64,000 nucleotides of DNA from Vitreimonas flagellata (GTDB taxonomy: Bacteria > Pseudomonadota > Alphaproteobacteria > Caulobacterales > Aquidulcibacteraceae), in the NCBI RefSeq assembly GCF_004634425.1, contig NZ_SBJL01000001.1:97001-161000 (forward strand), given 5' to 3'. The position numbers and the translations under genes are program-made. The stretch's first letter is position 1. Every line of letters starts with the position of its first letter. Of the stretch, positions 1 to 8,127 are shown one piece after another. Below the pieces are notes generated by a model. That model ran no database searches and had not been told where the DNA came from. It saw nothing but the letters and a program-made list of their open reading frames with translations.

Positions 1-2793
1 GGCCGGTAGGCTCAACGTGTCGCGATAAGCGTCCACGTAGTTGAAAGTGAGCGCGGCGCCGGTTTGTACGCCCTGCCAGGCCAAAGTGGCGCGGCCGCGA
101 AGGTCTACCGGCCCATTCAAAGTGTTGAGCGCGCTCACTGGCGCCGCTCCCGGCGCCAACGTGGTCTCATACTGCAGCATGTTGCTGGCGGCCAAGGTCA
201 GCGAGATATGCCCAATGTCGGTCTCAAAAGTGTAGGCCGCAGAGAGATCGATGCCGCGCACGCGCAGTGCCGATAGATTGACCAGGCGCCGGTCGACGAT
301 GACCTCAACGCCGTCAGCGGGCAGCACGCCGAATGGGGGCGGTCCGAGCGCCAAAAATTCGGATATGAGCTGAGGCGATGGATCGCGGTAGATGATGCTT
401 TCGAAGCCGGCAGGATTGCGCAGGATCGCAAACGTGCCGCCCGCCGAGGTGATGCGGTCGGCGAAATCTATGTCGTAGTACGTCGCCGAGAGCGTAAAGC
501 CCGCGCCGAGTTCGACGTCGAAGCCTGCGGTCCAACTCTCCGCCTGTTCGGGACGCAATTCGCGATTGGCGCCGGCAATAGCCAAGACCCCGGTCGAGCC
601 GTTGTCTGCGAGTGGGTCCTGTGCGGCGCTCGCCGTGAGATACGAGATCGCTGTGCCGCCCAGCAATTGATCGAACAACGGCCCCTTGAAGGATTGGCCC
701 CAAGAGGCGCGGAGCGCGAAGGCTTCGGATAAGGCCCAGCGGACGCCGACGCGGGGCGTAGTCGATGCGCCATAGTCGCTCGCGTCCTCACGCCGGGCTG
801 ACGCCGACAGCGTGAGGGCATGCACAAGCGGCACGCCGTTATCGGGCGCAATCAGAGGCAGGTATAATTCGGCGAAAACAGCATCGACTGTGCGTGCGCC
901 AGGGTCCTGAATGAATTGATCGGCGACACCTGACGCATGGTCTTCGAAACGCGAAATCGAAAAGCGTTCGCGGCGTTGTTCGACGCCGAAGGCGGCGCGG
1001 ATCGGACCGCCAGGCAAGGCCCAGAGCGGGCCATCCACAGTGACGCCGTAGCTCGTGACCCGGCCTTCGCTTTCGGTGGCGATGTCGAATGTAAGGCCCG
1101 CCAGCACGGCCGCGTTTGTATTGGAGCCGTCTGCAAAGGGATTGAAGGCGGTGTTCAGGTTGCCGCTGGCGAGCGACGGGGCAATGTTTGCGGAGTCGAA
1201 GAAGTTTTCATTGTCGATGGACTCGCGGCTTTGCGAGTGGGTGAGGGAAGCCGACAGTGTCCAATCGTTTGGAAGCGCGATGTCGCCAGTAAATGCCGCC
1301 GAGTAAGCTTGCGATCGGCTGACGTTGCGCACCGGCCCCAAGTCGGGGCCGAAGAAGTACGCGATCGTAAGCGGTCCCTGGCCCAGGAATAAATTGTTCA
1401 GCTGCCGATAGGCGTTTGACTCCGGCACGACGATATTGGCGAAGAGTTGCTCTCGCTCGAGGTATGCCTCACGATCTGTCGCGATGAGATCGGCGCTGAG
1501 CGTAAGAACCGAACTCACATCTTGTTGCGCACTTACAAAGATCGAGTGGCTCGTCTGCTCAGGCAACAGCCAGGCGCCCTCATTGAGTTCGTTGAGGTTC
1601 AGCACCCCTGGGATGAGGTCGGCCGCAGTCAAAGACGTACCGTCTTGACCTTCCGGGATGGCGAGCGAAACCGGCGTCGCGCCGATGCGGATAATGTTGC
1701 CCGGATTGGCGAGCGTACGCGAGAAATTGGAGCCTTCGGGACGGAAGTCGGAGCTTGCCAAGAAATCGCGGTCGTCGATGTCGAGTTCGCGGCGATCACG
1801 ATAATCGTAGGCGGCGGTCAAGCGCCCGCTGTTCCAGTCGAAGCCGAACAATTGCGAGAAGCCTACGCCTTCGGCGCCGCCTTGCGATGTGCCGGTGACA
1901 TAGCCTCGCGTTTCAGCGCCCTCGAAGCTGTCATTGAGGATGATGTTGACGACGCCCCCGACCGCATCCGAGCCATAGGTGGCCGAGGCCCCGTCGGCTA
2001 AAACTTCGATGCGCTCTACAGCCGCGAGCGGAATGATTGAGACATCCACGTAATTGCCGACGCCTGCGGGCGCGAGCCGACGGCCGTTGACGAGGGTCAG
2101 TGTTGCGTCGGCGCCTAAGCCTCGCAAATCGATGGTCGAGCCGTAAGAAAAGTTGCTGCGCGCGTTGAGCGAGCCTTCCACCGTTCCTTCATTTTGGCTG
2201 CCAGCAAAATTCTGCGGCAAAGTCTGCAACGCGTCCTGCAGCGTCAAGCGCCCGGTGGCGTCCAGATCTTCGCGGCTGAGTTCGATCAAATTCGAACCGG
2301 CGGGCGCGGCGCCTCGGATGCGTGTGCCGGTGACAACGATCTCTTCGTCCGCCTCAACGTCGGGCGCCTCCGCGTTGGCGTTCGCTTCGGCGCGAACGCG
2401 CGTGTCACCGTTCGCGCGGCCGGGCTGGGGGCTCTGATCTTGCTCCAGCGAAAGCGTATTTATGGGCGTAATCTCGCCCCGGACATTGGAGTTGGAAAGC
2501 AACTGAGACAGCGCTTCTTCGCGCGTGAAGCGGCCGCGCACTGCTGGCGAAAATTGGCCCGCAAAGCGATCTGCTGGTACAAGCGTGCTCAATCCGGATT
2601 GTTGCGCGTAAAGCGCCAGCGCGCTGGAGAGGGGCTGAGCCGGGATGTTGTATTCGATCCGGGTTTCGCCAGCGAGCGAAGCGCCGTTGGTCTGAGCGCG
2701 TGCGTCAGGCGCAAACGCAAATGGCGACACGCCCAATAACAGTCCGGCAACCCAGTGCGAAACGCGCTCCGCGCGCTTGACGGTTTTGGTCAA
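1..2793 (-). CDS. TonB-dependent outer-membrane receptor with N-terminal STN signalling domain (partial)
   Basis: FecA-type receptor whose 3' end lies outside the window, so no stop is seen in about 931 codons. The start is a TTG at 2791-2793 preceded by GGAGGTGAGC; the only upstream in-frame ATG meets a stop at once. A signal peptide (about residues 1-34, ending FAPDARAQ) is followed by an STN domain (about 45-95, IPAQPLSSALALYAQQSG) that contacts FecR in this family. The plug follows, with a TonB-box-like EEIVVTGTR and an LRGLGADATLTLVNGRR motif, then a long barrel. It is the third gene of a sigma/FecR/receptor unit, so it should both import a TonB-dependent substrate and signal its presence. 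The substrate cannot be read from the sequence; metal-chelate or siderophore is plausible but inferred. Confidence 0.93.
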   Translation of the reverse strand, partial: MTKTVKRAERVSHWVAGLLLGVSPFAFAPDARAQTNGASLAGETRIEYNIPAQPLSSALALYAQQSGLSTLVPADRFAGQFSPAVRGRFTREEALSQLLSNSNVRGEITPINTLSLEQDQSPQPGRANGDTRVRAEANANAEAPDVEADEEIVVTGTRIRGAAPAGSNLIELSREDLDATGRLTLQDALQTLPQNFAGSQNEGTVEGSLNARSNFSYGSTIDLRGLGADATLTLVNGRRLAPAGVGNYVDVSIIPLAAVERIEVLADGASATYGSDAVGGVVNIILNDSFEGAETRGYVTGTSQGGAEGVGFSQLFGFDWNSGRLTAAYDYRDRRELDIDDRDFLASSDFRPEGSNFSRTLANPGNIIRIGATPVSLAIPEGQDGTSLTAADLIPGVLNLNELNEGAWLLPEQTSHSIFVSAQQDVSSVLTLSADLIATDREAYLEREQLFANIVVPESNAYRQLNNLFLGQGPLTIAYFFGPDLGPVRNVSRSQAYSAAFTGDIALPNDWTLSASLTHSQSRESIDNENFFDSANIAPSLASGNLNTAFNPFADGSNTNAAVLAGLTFDIATESEGRVTSYGVTVDGPLWALPGGPIRAAFGVEQRRERFSISRFEDHASGVADQFIQDPGARTVDAVFAELYLPLIAPDNGVPLVHALTLSASARREDASDYGASTTPRVGVRWALSEAFALRASWGQSFKGPLFDQLLGGTAISYLTASAAQDPLADNGSTGVLAIAGANRELRPEQAESWTAGFDVELGAGFTLSATYYDIDFADRITSAGGTFAILRNPAGFESIIYRDPSPQLISEFLALGPPPFGVLPADGVEVIVDRRLVNLSALRVRGIDLSAAYTFETDIGHISLTLAASNMLQYETTLAPGAAPVSALNTLNGPVDLRGRATLAWQGVQTGAALTFNYVDAYRDTLSLPA

Positions 2794-2889
2794 GCTCACC
2801 TCCCCTTGGACCGCATGCTCGGTCTTCAAGAAGGGGAGACGAACGGGCTTGGCAAAAACGACAACGACGGAGAAGTTTTTCTCACGCGC

Positions 2890-3861
2890 TCAATCAGAGT
2901 GCAGCACGATCACGCCGTCGGCGCGCCGATCGGCGCTAACCCCGACATTGTTTTCAAGCAGAGCCAGAAACGCTTCAACGTCGTCCCCCGCGACGTATCC
3001 CGCGAGACGCACCTGCGCGGTCGCGGTGTCGGCGAATGCGAAGCGCACGCCCGAAAAGCGCGTCACCTCGGCTGCTGCTTCGCGCAAGGATTGGCCGTCG
3101 AGCGCCACCATGCGGTCGCGCCACACCAGCCGGCGATCCAGGGCGTCCCGCGCCAGGACTGAAACGGTGGGAGCGCCCCCGCCAAGCTCGATCTCCTGAT
3201 CGGCTGAAGCCGCTACGCTGTTGTCCGGTGAGAACAGCATCTCGCGCCGCGCTTCGACCCGTCCGCTCAGCACCGTGGTGATAGCCGCATCAGGTCCGAG
3301 GCGCACGACGAACGAGGTCCCGAGCACGCGGATTTCTCCGAACTTGGTCGTCACGACGAAGGGCCGAGAGGCGTCGTGCGCAACATTAAAGAGCGCCACG
3401 CCTTCTTCGAAATCCACGTGGCGTTCATCGCCCTCAAGACTCGCCCGCAGCCGCGCGCCAGGCGCCATTTCGATCGTGGTGCCGTCGCTTAACCGCACTA
3501 GGCGCTCCTGTTCCGGCGCCGTGGCATAGACGGCGCCCGGCTCGTCCCGAAGCGGGCTTAGCGGTGAGATGACGAACAAGGCGAGAGCGGCCGCTGCCGA
3601 GAGCGCGACCATCGCGATCGGCCGAACTGGGACCTTTGTTCTCCGACGGCCAATCTCGTGTCCGACGGGTTCTGTCGCTAAGACGGCATCGATCTTGTCG
3701 GCTGTCGCCGAGACCGCGTCATAGGCGCGCTTATGCTGTTCGTCCGCGGCAAGCCAAGCCTGGAACGCGTCGATGTCTTGGCGGCTGACGCGGGGCTCGT
3801 CCAAGACCACGAGCCAATGCGCGGCCTCCAATTCGGCCTGTGTTGGCTCGCGGTGGGGCAT
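2890..3861 (-). CDS. FecR-family anti-sigma regulator
   Basis: Inner-membrane protein of 323 aa that in Fec-type systems relays the signal from the receptor STN domain to the ECF sigma. The N-terminal DUF4880-like segment (about 8-50, with LVVLDEPRVSRQDIDAFQAW) is cytoplasmic. One transmembrane helix lies around residues 82-102. The FecR domain follows (about 115-210, RLSDGTTIEMAPGARL and FGEIRVLGTSFVVR), then a C-terminal STN-like segment (ALDGQSLREAAAEVTRFSG). It sits 11 bp downstream of the sigma gene and 96 bp upstream of the receptor, the usual fecI-fecR-fecA order. The family call is secure; the inducing ligand is unknown. Confidence 0.93.
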   Translation of the reverse strand: MPHREPTQAELEAAHWLVVLDEPRVSRQDIDAFQAWLAADEQHKRAYDAVSATADKIDAVLATEPVGHEIGRRRTKVPVRPIAMVALSAAAALALFVISPLSPLRDEPGAVYATAPEQERLVRLSDGTTIEMAPGARLRASLEGDERHVDFEEGVALFNVAHDASRPFVVTTKFGEIRVLGTSFVVRLGPDAAITTVLSGRVEARREMLFSPDNSVAASADQEIELGGGAPTVSVLARDALDRRLVWRDRMVALDGQSLREAAAEVTRFSGVRFAFADTATAQVRLAGYVAGDDVEAFLALLENNVGVSADRRADGVIVLHSD

Positions 3862-3872
3862 GGCGATCTGTC

Positions 3873-4391
3873 TTAAGGCGCCGAAGCGCCGCCGTCAGCG
3901 GCGGTGAGCCTGGCGTGACAAAAAGCGATGGCCCTCAAGACGAGCCGTTGCACCTGACGCTCGCTCACGCCAAGCGCCGCAGCGACCTCGGCAGGCGGCA
4001 ACAGTTCAACCCGGCGCATCAGCAGCGCCTTGCGCTCAAGTTCCGGTAGCGCCGCGATCGCCGCACGCAGGGCTGCTGCCTCCTCAGCGGCAATGCAATG
4101 ATCCTCGGGGCTAGGCGCGTTCGCAGCAGCCGGCACAAGATCAATGCTCGCGACGGCGCGATAGGGCGCTGCCTTGTGCCTTCGAAGCGCATCTACCGCC
4201 ATATTTTTGGCCGTCTGGAATAAAAAGGCGCGTGGCGAAACGATCTGTCTGGCGTCCACCGCGCAGAGCTTCAGGAAGGCGTCTTGCGCAATGTCGTCTG
4301 GCGACACAACGCGCCCAAATGAACGCAGAAAGCGCCGAAGTCCTGAAGACTCCGCGCGGAAGAAACGAACAAGATCGGGCGGAGGCGCCAT
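3873..4391 (-). CDS. ECF RNA polymerase sigma factor (FecI-like)
   Basis: Sigma factor of 172 aa with regions 2 and 4. Region 2 carries VVSPDDIAQDAFLKLCA and RAFLFQTAKNMAVDALRR; region 4 carries LPELERKALLMRRVELLPPAEVAAALGVSERQVQRLV. I start it at the ATG at 4389-4391, beginning MAPPPDLVRFF. A longer reading to 4472 exists but adds a non-family N-terminus. It lies directly upstream of fecR and a TonB receptor, so it is expected to transcribe the receptor gene after a surface signal. The FecI subgroup is inferred from neighbours. Confidence 0.9.
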   Translation of the reverse strand: MAPPPDLVRFFRAESSGLRRFLRSFGRVVSPDDIAQDAFLKLCAVDARQIVSPRAFLFQTAKNMAVDALRRHKAAPYRAVASIDLVPAAANAPSPEDHCIAAEEAAALRAAIAALPELERKALLMRRVELLPPAEVAAALGVSERQVQRLVLRAIAFCHARLTAADGGASAP

Positions 4392-4392
4392 G

Positions 4393-4737
4393 TTAAGCAA
4401 CGCCCCGCAATGCGATTGCTTTCGCGGCGTCCCCGCATATACGTGCACACTTGTGGTCGAATGGGATGCCATCGCCGTCTACAAAGAACGCGGCTTCGAA
4501 TGGCCCCTGGCAAAGAATTGTGGTCAATTCCAAGGAAGCGCTTGGCGCCTTGTCTACGAACCGCAGGAGGATGGACCGGCGTCCGTCATCTATGAGCGCG
4601 ACGTCTGTGTGATCCCCAAGATCCGAACAGACAGAGGCAAGCGGACGCAAACCAAACGCATCAAGCGACGCCACAAGTTTCACCTGCTGCTCAGTAAAGT
4701 TGAGCTGATCGCAAACGGCGGCTCGCGTCGAATACAT
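4393..4737 (-). CDS. Hypothetical protein upstream of the ECF sigma gene
   Basis: Open frame of 114 aa that I do not recognise. It ends one base before the ATG of the sigma gene, which suggests translational coupling. Codons look ordinary rather than antisense-like, and the product is soluble and mixed in composition (for example FVDGDGIPFDH and LDAFGLRPLASVCSDLGDH). It has no signal peptide, membrane helix or clear motif. Its start lies inside the box shared with the downstream XRE genes, so its promoter region would overlap theirs. If it is not real, 4392-4783 is a 390-bp intergenic region. Existence is moderately supported; function is unknown. Confidence 0.4.
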   Translation of the reverse strand: MYSTRAAVCDQLNFTEQQVKLVASLDAFGLRPLASVCSDLGDHTDVALIDDGRRSILLRFVDKAPSASLELTTILCQGPFEAAFFVDGDGIPFDHKCARICGDAAKAIALRGVA

Positions 4738-4754
4738 ACTATAGACGATAACAT
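4729..4754 (+). promoter_or_regulatory. Duplicated AT-rich box upstream of first XRE gene (copy 1)
   Basis: A 26-bp element containing CGAATACATA and ATAG-N2-GATAACAT lies upstream of the ATG at 4784. 23 of 26 positions match the box at 5043-5068, and both copies end exactly 29 bp before their ATG. Its low GC stands out in this GC-rich DNA. It may be a promoter core or an operator for the XRE proteins. Confidence 0.6.
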
Positions 4755-4783
4755 CAAAGTTTGTGGCGCGTCACGCTTTCGCC

Positions 4784-5023
4784 ATGGACGTGCGTGCGCT
4801 GGTTGGGCGCAACTTTAGGCGACTCCGACTAAGGGCAGACCTCACCCAAGAGGATGTCCAAGAACGCGCGGGCTTTTCTCAGCAATATGTGAGTGAGCTT
4901 GAGAACGGAAAGTGTAATCCTGAACTTGAAACATTGTTTGGGTTAGCAAAGGCCGTAGGCGCCTCGGCGGTAGACTTGGTGACAATGGACGAGGTCGCCG
5001 TTCGGGAGCTCAAGCTCAAGTAA
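4784..5023 (+). CDS. Small XRE-family helix-turn-helix regulator (copy 1)
   Basis: 79-aa DNA-binding protein that is nearly all one HTH_3/Cro-CI domain (LTQEDVQERAGFSQQYVSEL then NGKCNPELETLFGLAKAVG). I start at the ATG at 4784 (MDVRALVGRNF), because this aligns with the second copy at 5098 (MDMRALVGRNF). An in-frame ATG at 4763 would add seven residues. It ends with a short charged tail. The close paralogue 75 bp downstream and the matching upstream boxes point to tandem duplication of gene plus control region. Targets are unknown; autoregulation is likely. Confidence 0.85.
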   Translation: MDVRALVGRNFRRLRLRADLTQEDVQERAGFSQQYVSELENGKCNPELETLFGLAKAVGASAVDLVTMDEVAVRELKLK

Positions 5024-5042
5024 TCGGCCTGCCCGGCGAGCA

Positions 5043-5068
5043 CGAATACATAATATAGTAGATAACAT
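5043..5068 (+). promoter_or_regulatory. Duplicated AT-rich box upstream of second XRE gene (copy 2)
   Basis: Second copy of the 26-bp element (CGAATACATA then ATAG-N2-GATAACAT). It matches the copy at 4729-4754 at 23 of 26 positions and has the same 29-bp spacing to its ATG at 5098. Conservation of sequence and spacing in otherwise different intergenic DNA supports a functional regulatory site. Confidence 0.6.
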
Positions 5069-5097
5069 TATAGTGCGTAGCGCGCGAGGCATGCTGC

Positions 5098-5334
5098 ATG
5101 GATATGCGCGCGCTCGTGGGGCGCAACTTTGCACGCATCAGACGAGAGAAAGGGCTGACCCAGGAGCAGGTCGAGGAACGATCAGGCTTCAGCCAGCAGT
5201 ACATAAGCGATCTGGAGCAGGGCAAACGCAACCCGACAATCGTCACCTTGTATGAACTCTCGCAGGCCCTGGGCGTCTCACACGTCGATCTAGTGACACC
5301 GGATGCCGCGGCTAAGTCGCGGAAGAGGCGGTAG
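5098..5334 (+). CDS. Small XRE-family helix-turn-helix regulator (copy 2)
   Basis: 78-aa Cro/CI-type DNA-binding protein (MDMRALVGRNFARIRREKG, LTQEQVEERSGFSQQYISDL, GKRNPTIVTLYELSQALG). It is clearly paralogous to the gene at 4784-5023 along its whole length and ends in a basic tail (AKSRKRR). It belongs to the type of short stand-alone XRE repressors common in alphaproteobacteria. Downstream is a non-coding stretch with a GC-rich hairpin. No partner gene is adjacent, so a toxin-antitoxin role is not supported. Confidence 0.87.
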   Translation: MDMRALVGRNFARIRREKGLTQEQVEERSGFSQQYISDLEQGKRNPTIVTLYELSQALGVSHVDLVTPDAAAKSRKRR

Positions 5335-5612
5335 CCTCAGGGTTCGCCGCCCAACGGGCTGAGACGGCACAGCCGGCTCAGCGCGAAGCGCAAGAGCCTG
5401 GCGCGCCGAAGGCGCGCGAGGCCCTGAAAATCTCCCTTGAAGGCGGCAGAAGCACGCGAGGGCTCTGCGCAGCAATAAGTCTGCATCTGGCGGCGTTTCA
5501 GGCCGTTCGCGCCGGGGTCAAGAGAGTCACACCGGTAGACGTCTCAGGGCGCGATGGTTGTGCCCGCGTTGCACAGCGCGGGCGCCTCTATCTCTTTCGC
5601 GCGTGGTGTGGA
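5335..5612. other. Non-coding stretch with a small GC hairpin
   Basis: No convincing gene. A perfect 7-bp stem with a three-base loop (GCGCGCC-GAA-GGCGCGC) lies at 5401-5417. It has no T tract, so it is at best a weak terminator for the XRE gene. An open frame without a start codon runs rightward from about 5426 into the tRNA; I do not consider it a gene. Confidence 0.4.
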
Positions 5613-5686
5613 GGCCGCCCAAGTGATTTGAACACTTGACCTCCGCATTACGAATGCGGCGCTCTTACCAGCTGAGCTAAGGCGGC
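5613..5686 (-). tRNA. tRNA-Thr (anticodon CGU)
   Basis: 74-nt cloverleaf read on the minus strand. Acceptor GCCGCCT pairs with GGGCGGC with one T-G pair. The D arm is GCTC/GAGC, the anticodon stem CCGCA/TGCGG with loop TTCGTAA, and the T arm AAGTG-TTCAAAT-CACTT. Anticodon CGT with T33 gives threonine. The base after the acceptor is C followed by TCCA, so a standard CCA end is not encoded in this register. An alternative 7-bp acceptor shifted by one (GGCCGCC/GGCGGCC, then TCCA) is also possible. Confidence 0.93.
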
Positions 5687-5710
5687 CCTGTCGTGGATAG
5701 CGGTTATTTC

Positions 5711-6487
5711 TTACTGGCGGGCGGCTTCGACCTCGGCGCGCACGAGATCGTATAATTGCTGCGGACCGAAACTTGGCAGCGGCCTTTCGTTGACAAAGAA
5801 AGTGGGCGTTCCCCTGACGCCAAGCGCCGTCGCATCGGCGATGTCTTGTCTGAGCACGGCGGTGATTGCGGGCGCCATCATTCCCGATCGCGCTTGCGTC
5901 ACATCAAGACCCGCGCCTGCGGCGACGGTCCAAGCCCTTTCTAGTTGCGGGTTGCCGTGAACAGCCCATTGCGGCTGTTCGACGAACAAAGCCTCCAGCA
6001 CCGGCTCGAAAACATTCTGCCGCCGCGCCGTTTCCAGAATGCGCACCGCCTCGTCGGAGCCTTCGTGCAAGGGCGTGTAGCGCAGCACCAAGCGTACCTC
6101 GTTGGGATATTGCGCCATGATCTGCTTCACGATCGGATGGAAGGCGCGGCAGGCTTCACAAGAAGGATCAAAGAATTCAACGATCGTCACGGGTGCGTTA
6201 GCGGGCCCGATCACCGGAGAATGACGCCGCACATAGACGTTCCATGTTGGAGCGGGCACTGACGCGCTTGCTGCTGGGGCTTCGCCATCGGCGGAGGCCG
6301 CTCCAGTATCGGTGGCGCTGCCGGTTGGCGCATCAGGCGCTGCATCAATCGGCGCCGCGATCGGCGCCTGCGGCGGCGCGAAGTCAATGGTGGCGTCTTC
6401 GCCGGCGCCTCGAAAGAAAAAGGCTGCCAGCGCAAAGAGCGCGAGCGCGCCGGCGGCGATGGCAATGACGATGGTGCGTCTGTTCAC
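5711..6487 (-). CDS. DsbA-family thiol:disulfide oxidoreductase, membrane-anchored
   Basis: 258-aa periplasmic thioredoxin-fold protein. Translation starts at the GTG at 6485-6487, behind GGAGG, and overlaps the stop of the DsbB gene (GTGA). An N-terminal helix (about residues 4-24) is followed by a low-complexity Ala/Pro linker (about 30-75) and the catalytic domain. That domain has FFDPSCEACRAFHP (CxxC) and the cis-Pro region RGTPTFFVNERPLP. Known family role: donate disulfides to exported proteins. It forms a translationally coupled trio with dsbB and a methyltransferase. A longer reading to 6799 overlaps dsbB and is not used. Confidence 0.9.
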   Translation of the reverse strand: MNRRTIVIAIAAGALALFALAAFFFRGAGEDATIDFAPPQAPIAAPIDAAPDAPTGSATDTGAASADGEAPAASASVPAPTWNVYVRRHSPVIGPANAPVTIVEFFDPSCEACRAFHPIVKQIMAQYPNEVRLVLRYTPLHEGSDEAVRILETARRQNVFEPVLEALFVEQPQWAVHGNPQLERAWTVAAGAGLDVTQARSGMMAPAITAVLRQDIADATALGVRGTPTFFVNERPLPSFGPQQLYDLVRAEVEAARQ

Positions 6488-6945
6488 GATGACCTCCGGC
6501 GAACAAATATGAGGAGAACGACGATTGCCGAAAATGCGGCGAGTGAAAGAGCTGGAATCGATAGCCATCCGAAGAGCGTCATGGCGGCGCTGGAGCAGGA
6601 TGGTCCCGCCCCGCACTGAACGATCGGTTCTTGGATGAGGCCGACTTGGAGGAGGGTGTGATAGAGCGCGACCAACCCGCCGATCGCGGCCAGCGGCAGT
6701 GCGTAACGCCAGACGCCAGCATCGGAGCGGATGCACGCGACTAAGAGAATGATGGCGAGCGGAAACATGAAGGCGCGCTGGAACCAGCACAGATAACACG
6801 GCGCCTGACCCAAGACCTCACCGATGAACAAGGCCCCGAGGCTTGCGCAAAGCGCGATCAGCCAGGCTGCGAGCAGCAGCCACCATGAGCTGCGATCTTC
6901 GGCGTGCGGCGCGCTCGCCGGTCGGTTCGTCTCAAGGTGCGTCAT
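6484..6945 (-). CDS. dsbB: DsbB-like disulfide bond formation protein
   Basis: 153-aa inner-membrane quinone-linked oxidase for DsbA. Four membrane helices are visible. The first cysteine pair is in QAPCYLCWFQR and the second in VQCGAGPSC, matching the two redox pairs of DsbB. The start is the ATG at 6945, whose ATGA overlaps the stop of the methyltransferase gene; twelve extra upstream codons are ignored. Its gene overlaps the partner dsbA-like gene, so both are probably made together. The likely job is refolding or oxidising Cys-rich exported metal proteins encoded nearby. Confidence 0.92.
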   Translation of the reverse strand: MTHLETNRPASAPHAEDRSSWWLLLAAWLIALCASLGALFIGEVLGQAPCYLCWFQRAFMFPLAIILLVACIRSDAGVWRYALPLAAIGGLVALYHTLLQVGLIQEPIVQCGAGPSCSSAAMTLFGWLSIPALSLAAFSAIVVLLIFVRRRSS

Positions 6946-7655
6946 GGCTCGTGCTTCCGTGCAAGCACCGCCAACGTCCAACCGAAACCCGCTTTCGCAA
7001 GCGCCTTCTCCAGGCCGCGCCCGAACACGGCGCGCAACACGCGCTTTGCCTGTAAGCCCGCGATCACACGCATCGGGCCTCGATTGGCGGCCGGCGTGAG
7101 CGTCTCGATCGTGAGAAGCTCGAAATGAGGCGCTAGCAGCGCTTTGAGTTCGTCGCGGTTAAACCATCGGCGCAGGTGTCCAGGCTGTTGCGGCGCCACC
7201 GTGTTGAATTTCTCGAGCACCGGCCGGTTTTGCGTCGCCAGCATCAAATATCCGCCGGGATGCAGAAGTGCGCTGAGCTTGGCGATAAAGGCGTCGTGGT
7301 CTTCGACATGGGAGAGCACTTCAAGACTGACGACAACGTCGAACTGTTCCTCGAAGTCGAGCGCCATGAAGTCGCCGGCGATAAACTTCACATCCGGCAC
7401 GCGCCCTCGCGCCCGCGCCAGAACTTCATCCGACAGATCTGTTGCGGTCACCTGGCCGAATTGTTTGAGCGCGGGACAAAGCCAGCCCGCGCCGCAGCCG
7501 ACCTCCAGGATGCTGAGGTCGGTTCGGCCTAAATTGGAAAGCCAACGGAAAACGGCGTCGCGCTGATCCAGCGATACATCGCTCAGTCTCTGCTCGCGAT
7601 GGGACGCGTTCCATTCGTTCCAATAGCTGCGCTGCAACTCGATCGGCTGGTTCAC
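6942..7655 (-). CDS. Class I SAM-dependent methyltransferase (UbiG/type-11 like)
   Basis: 237-aa cytoplasmic methyltransferase with motif I LEVGCGAGWLCPALKQFG, then TATDLSDEV, FDVVVSLEVLSHVEDH and HPGGYLMLATQNRPV. It starts at a GTG at 7653-7655 preceded by AGGGGAG. A full-length paralogue lies at 57073-57783, sharing SYWNEWNA/AYWNDWNA N-termini and the same C-terminal block. Here it is coupled to dsbB and dsbA; there it is followed by a DUF411 gene. The substrate is unknown. Confidence 0.87.
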   Translation of the reverse strand: MNQPIELQRSYWNEWNASHREQRLSDVSLDQRDAVFRWLSNLGRTDLSILEVGCGAGWLCPALKQFGQVTATDLSDEVLARARGRVPDVKFIAGDFMALDFEEQFDVVVSLEVLSHVEDHDAFIAKLSALLHPGGYLMLATQNRPVLEKFNTVAPQQPGHLRRWFNRDELKALLAPHFELLTIETLTPAANRGPMRVIAGLQAKRVLRAVFGRGLEKALAKAGFGWTLAVLARKHEP

Positions 7656-7668
7656 TGGATTGGCTCCC

Positions 7669-8061
7669 CTAATCGTGTCGCGCGCCGGGCTCGACGCTGA
7701 TGCGCACGCGAACAATTTGCGCCGTCGGGTCCGGCGCGAGTTCGACATGGACCGCACTTGAGGAGCGGTCGCGCACCGAGAGCGGGTCGTTCCAGCCGCC
7801 TTCGGTCAGCCCGAGGCTCGCGCCATTGGCGTCGAACGTCTCGACATGAAGATGCGCGTTGATGAGGCCGGCCCGGCCTGTCTCGCGGCGCGCCCAGCCA
7901 TGAACATAAGCGCGCCCATCGGCGCGGCGTTCGAGGTCAAAGCCGCGAAGGCGGACTTTGTGGCCGCTTATCAATTCGACAGCGGCTTCCGGCGCCGACG
8001 CTTGCGCGGCTGCCGAACCTGCAACGAGCAGGGCGGCCAGAAAAATCGAGACTGCTTTCAT
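7669..8061 (-). CDS. Secreted hypothetical protein
   Basis: 130-aa protein with a clear signal peptide (MKAVSIFLAALLVAGSAAAQ), then a mature domain rich in beta-type segments (SGHKVRLRGFDLERRADGRA, INAHLHVETFDANG, VRVRISVEPG). The ATG at 8061 is chosen because it opens the signal peptide. I do not recognise the family. It lies between a copC-like gene and the methyltransferase/dsb unit, on the same strand, so it is probably part of the metal operon. Confidence 0.75.
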   Translation of the reverse strand: MKAVSIFLAALLVAGSAAAQASAPEAAVELISGHKVRLRGFDLERRADGRAYVHGWARRETGRAGLINAHLHVETFDANGASLGLTEGGWNDPLSVRDRSSSAVHVELAPDPTAQIVRVRISVEPGARHD

Positions 8062-8127
8062 GTGTGCCCCCGTGGTGAGGTGAGCCGGCGGCGCCAACGC
8101 CATGCGTCAGCGCCGCCAGCCCGTGGT

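Noticed and set aside
4174-4818. Long plus-strand open frame across the sigma gene start and into the XRE region
   Set aside because: It is antisense to the well-supported ECF sigma gene in its first part and shows no recognisable domain. The XRE frame overlapping its end is clearly real.
5401-5417. GC hairpin after the XRE genes as a rho-independent terminator
   Set aside because: The stem is perfect, but no T run follows. Kept only as a note in the non-coding entry.
6488-6799. Upstream extension of the DsbA-like frame
   Set aside because: It overlaps almost all of the dsbB gene in another frame and has Arg/His-rich antisense-like composition. The GTG at 6487 with GGAGG is the sensible start.
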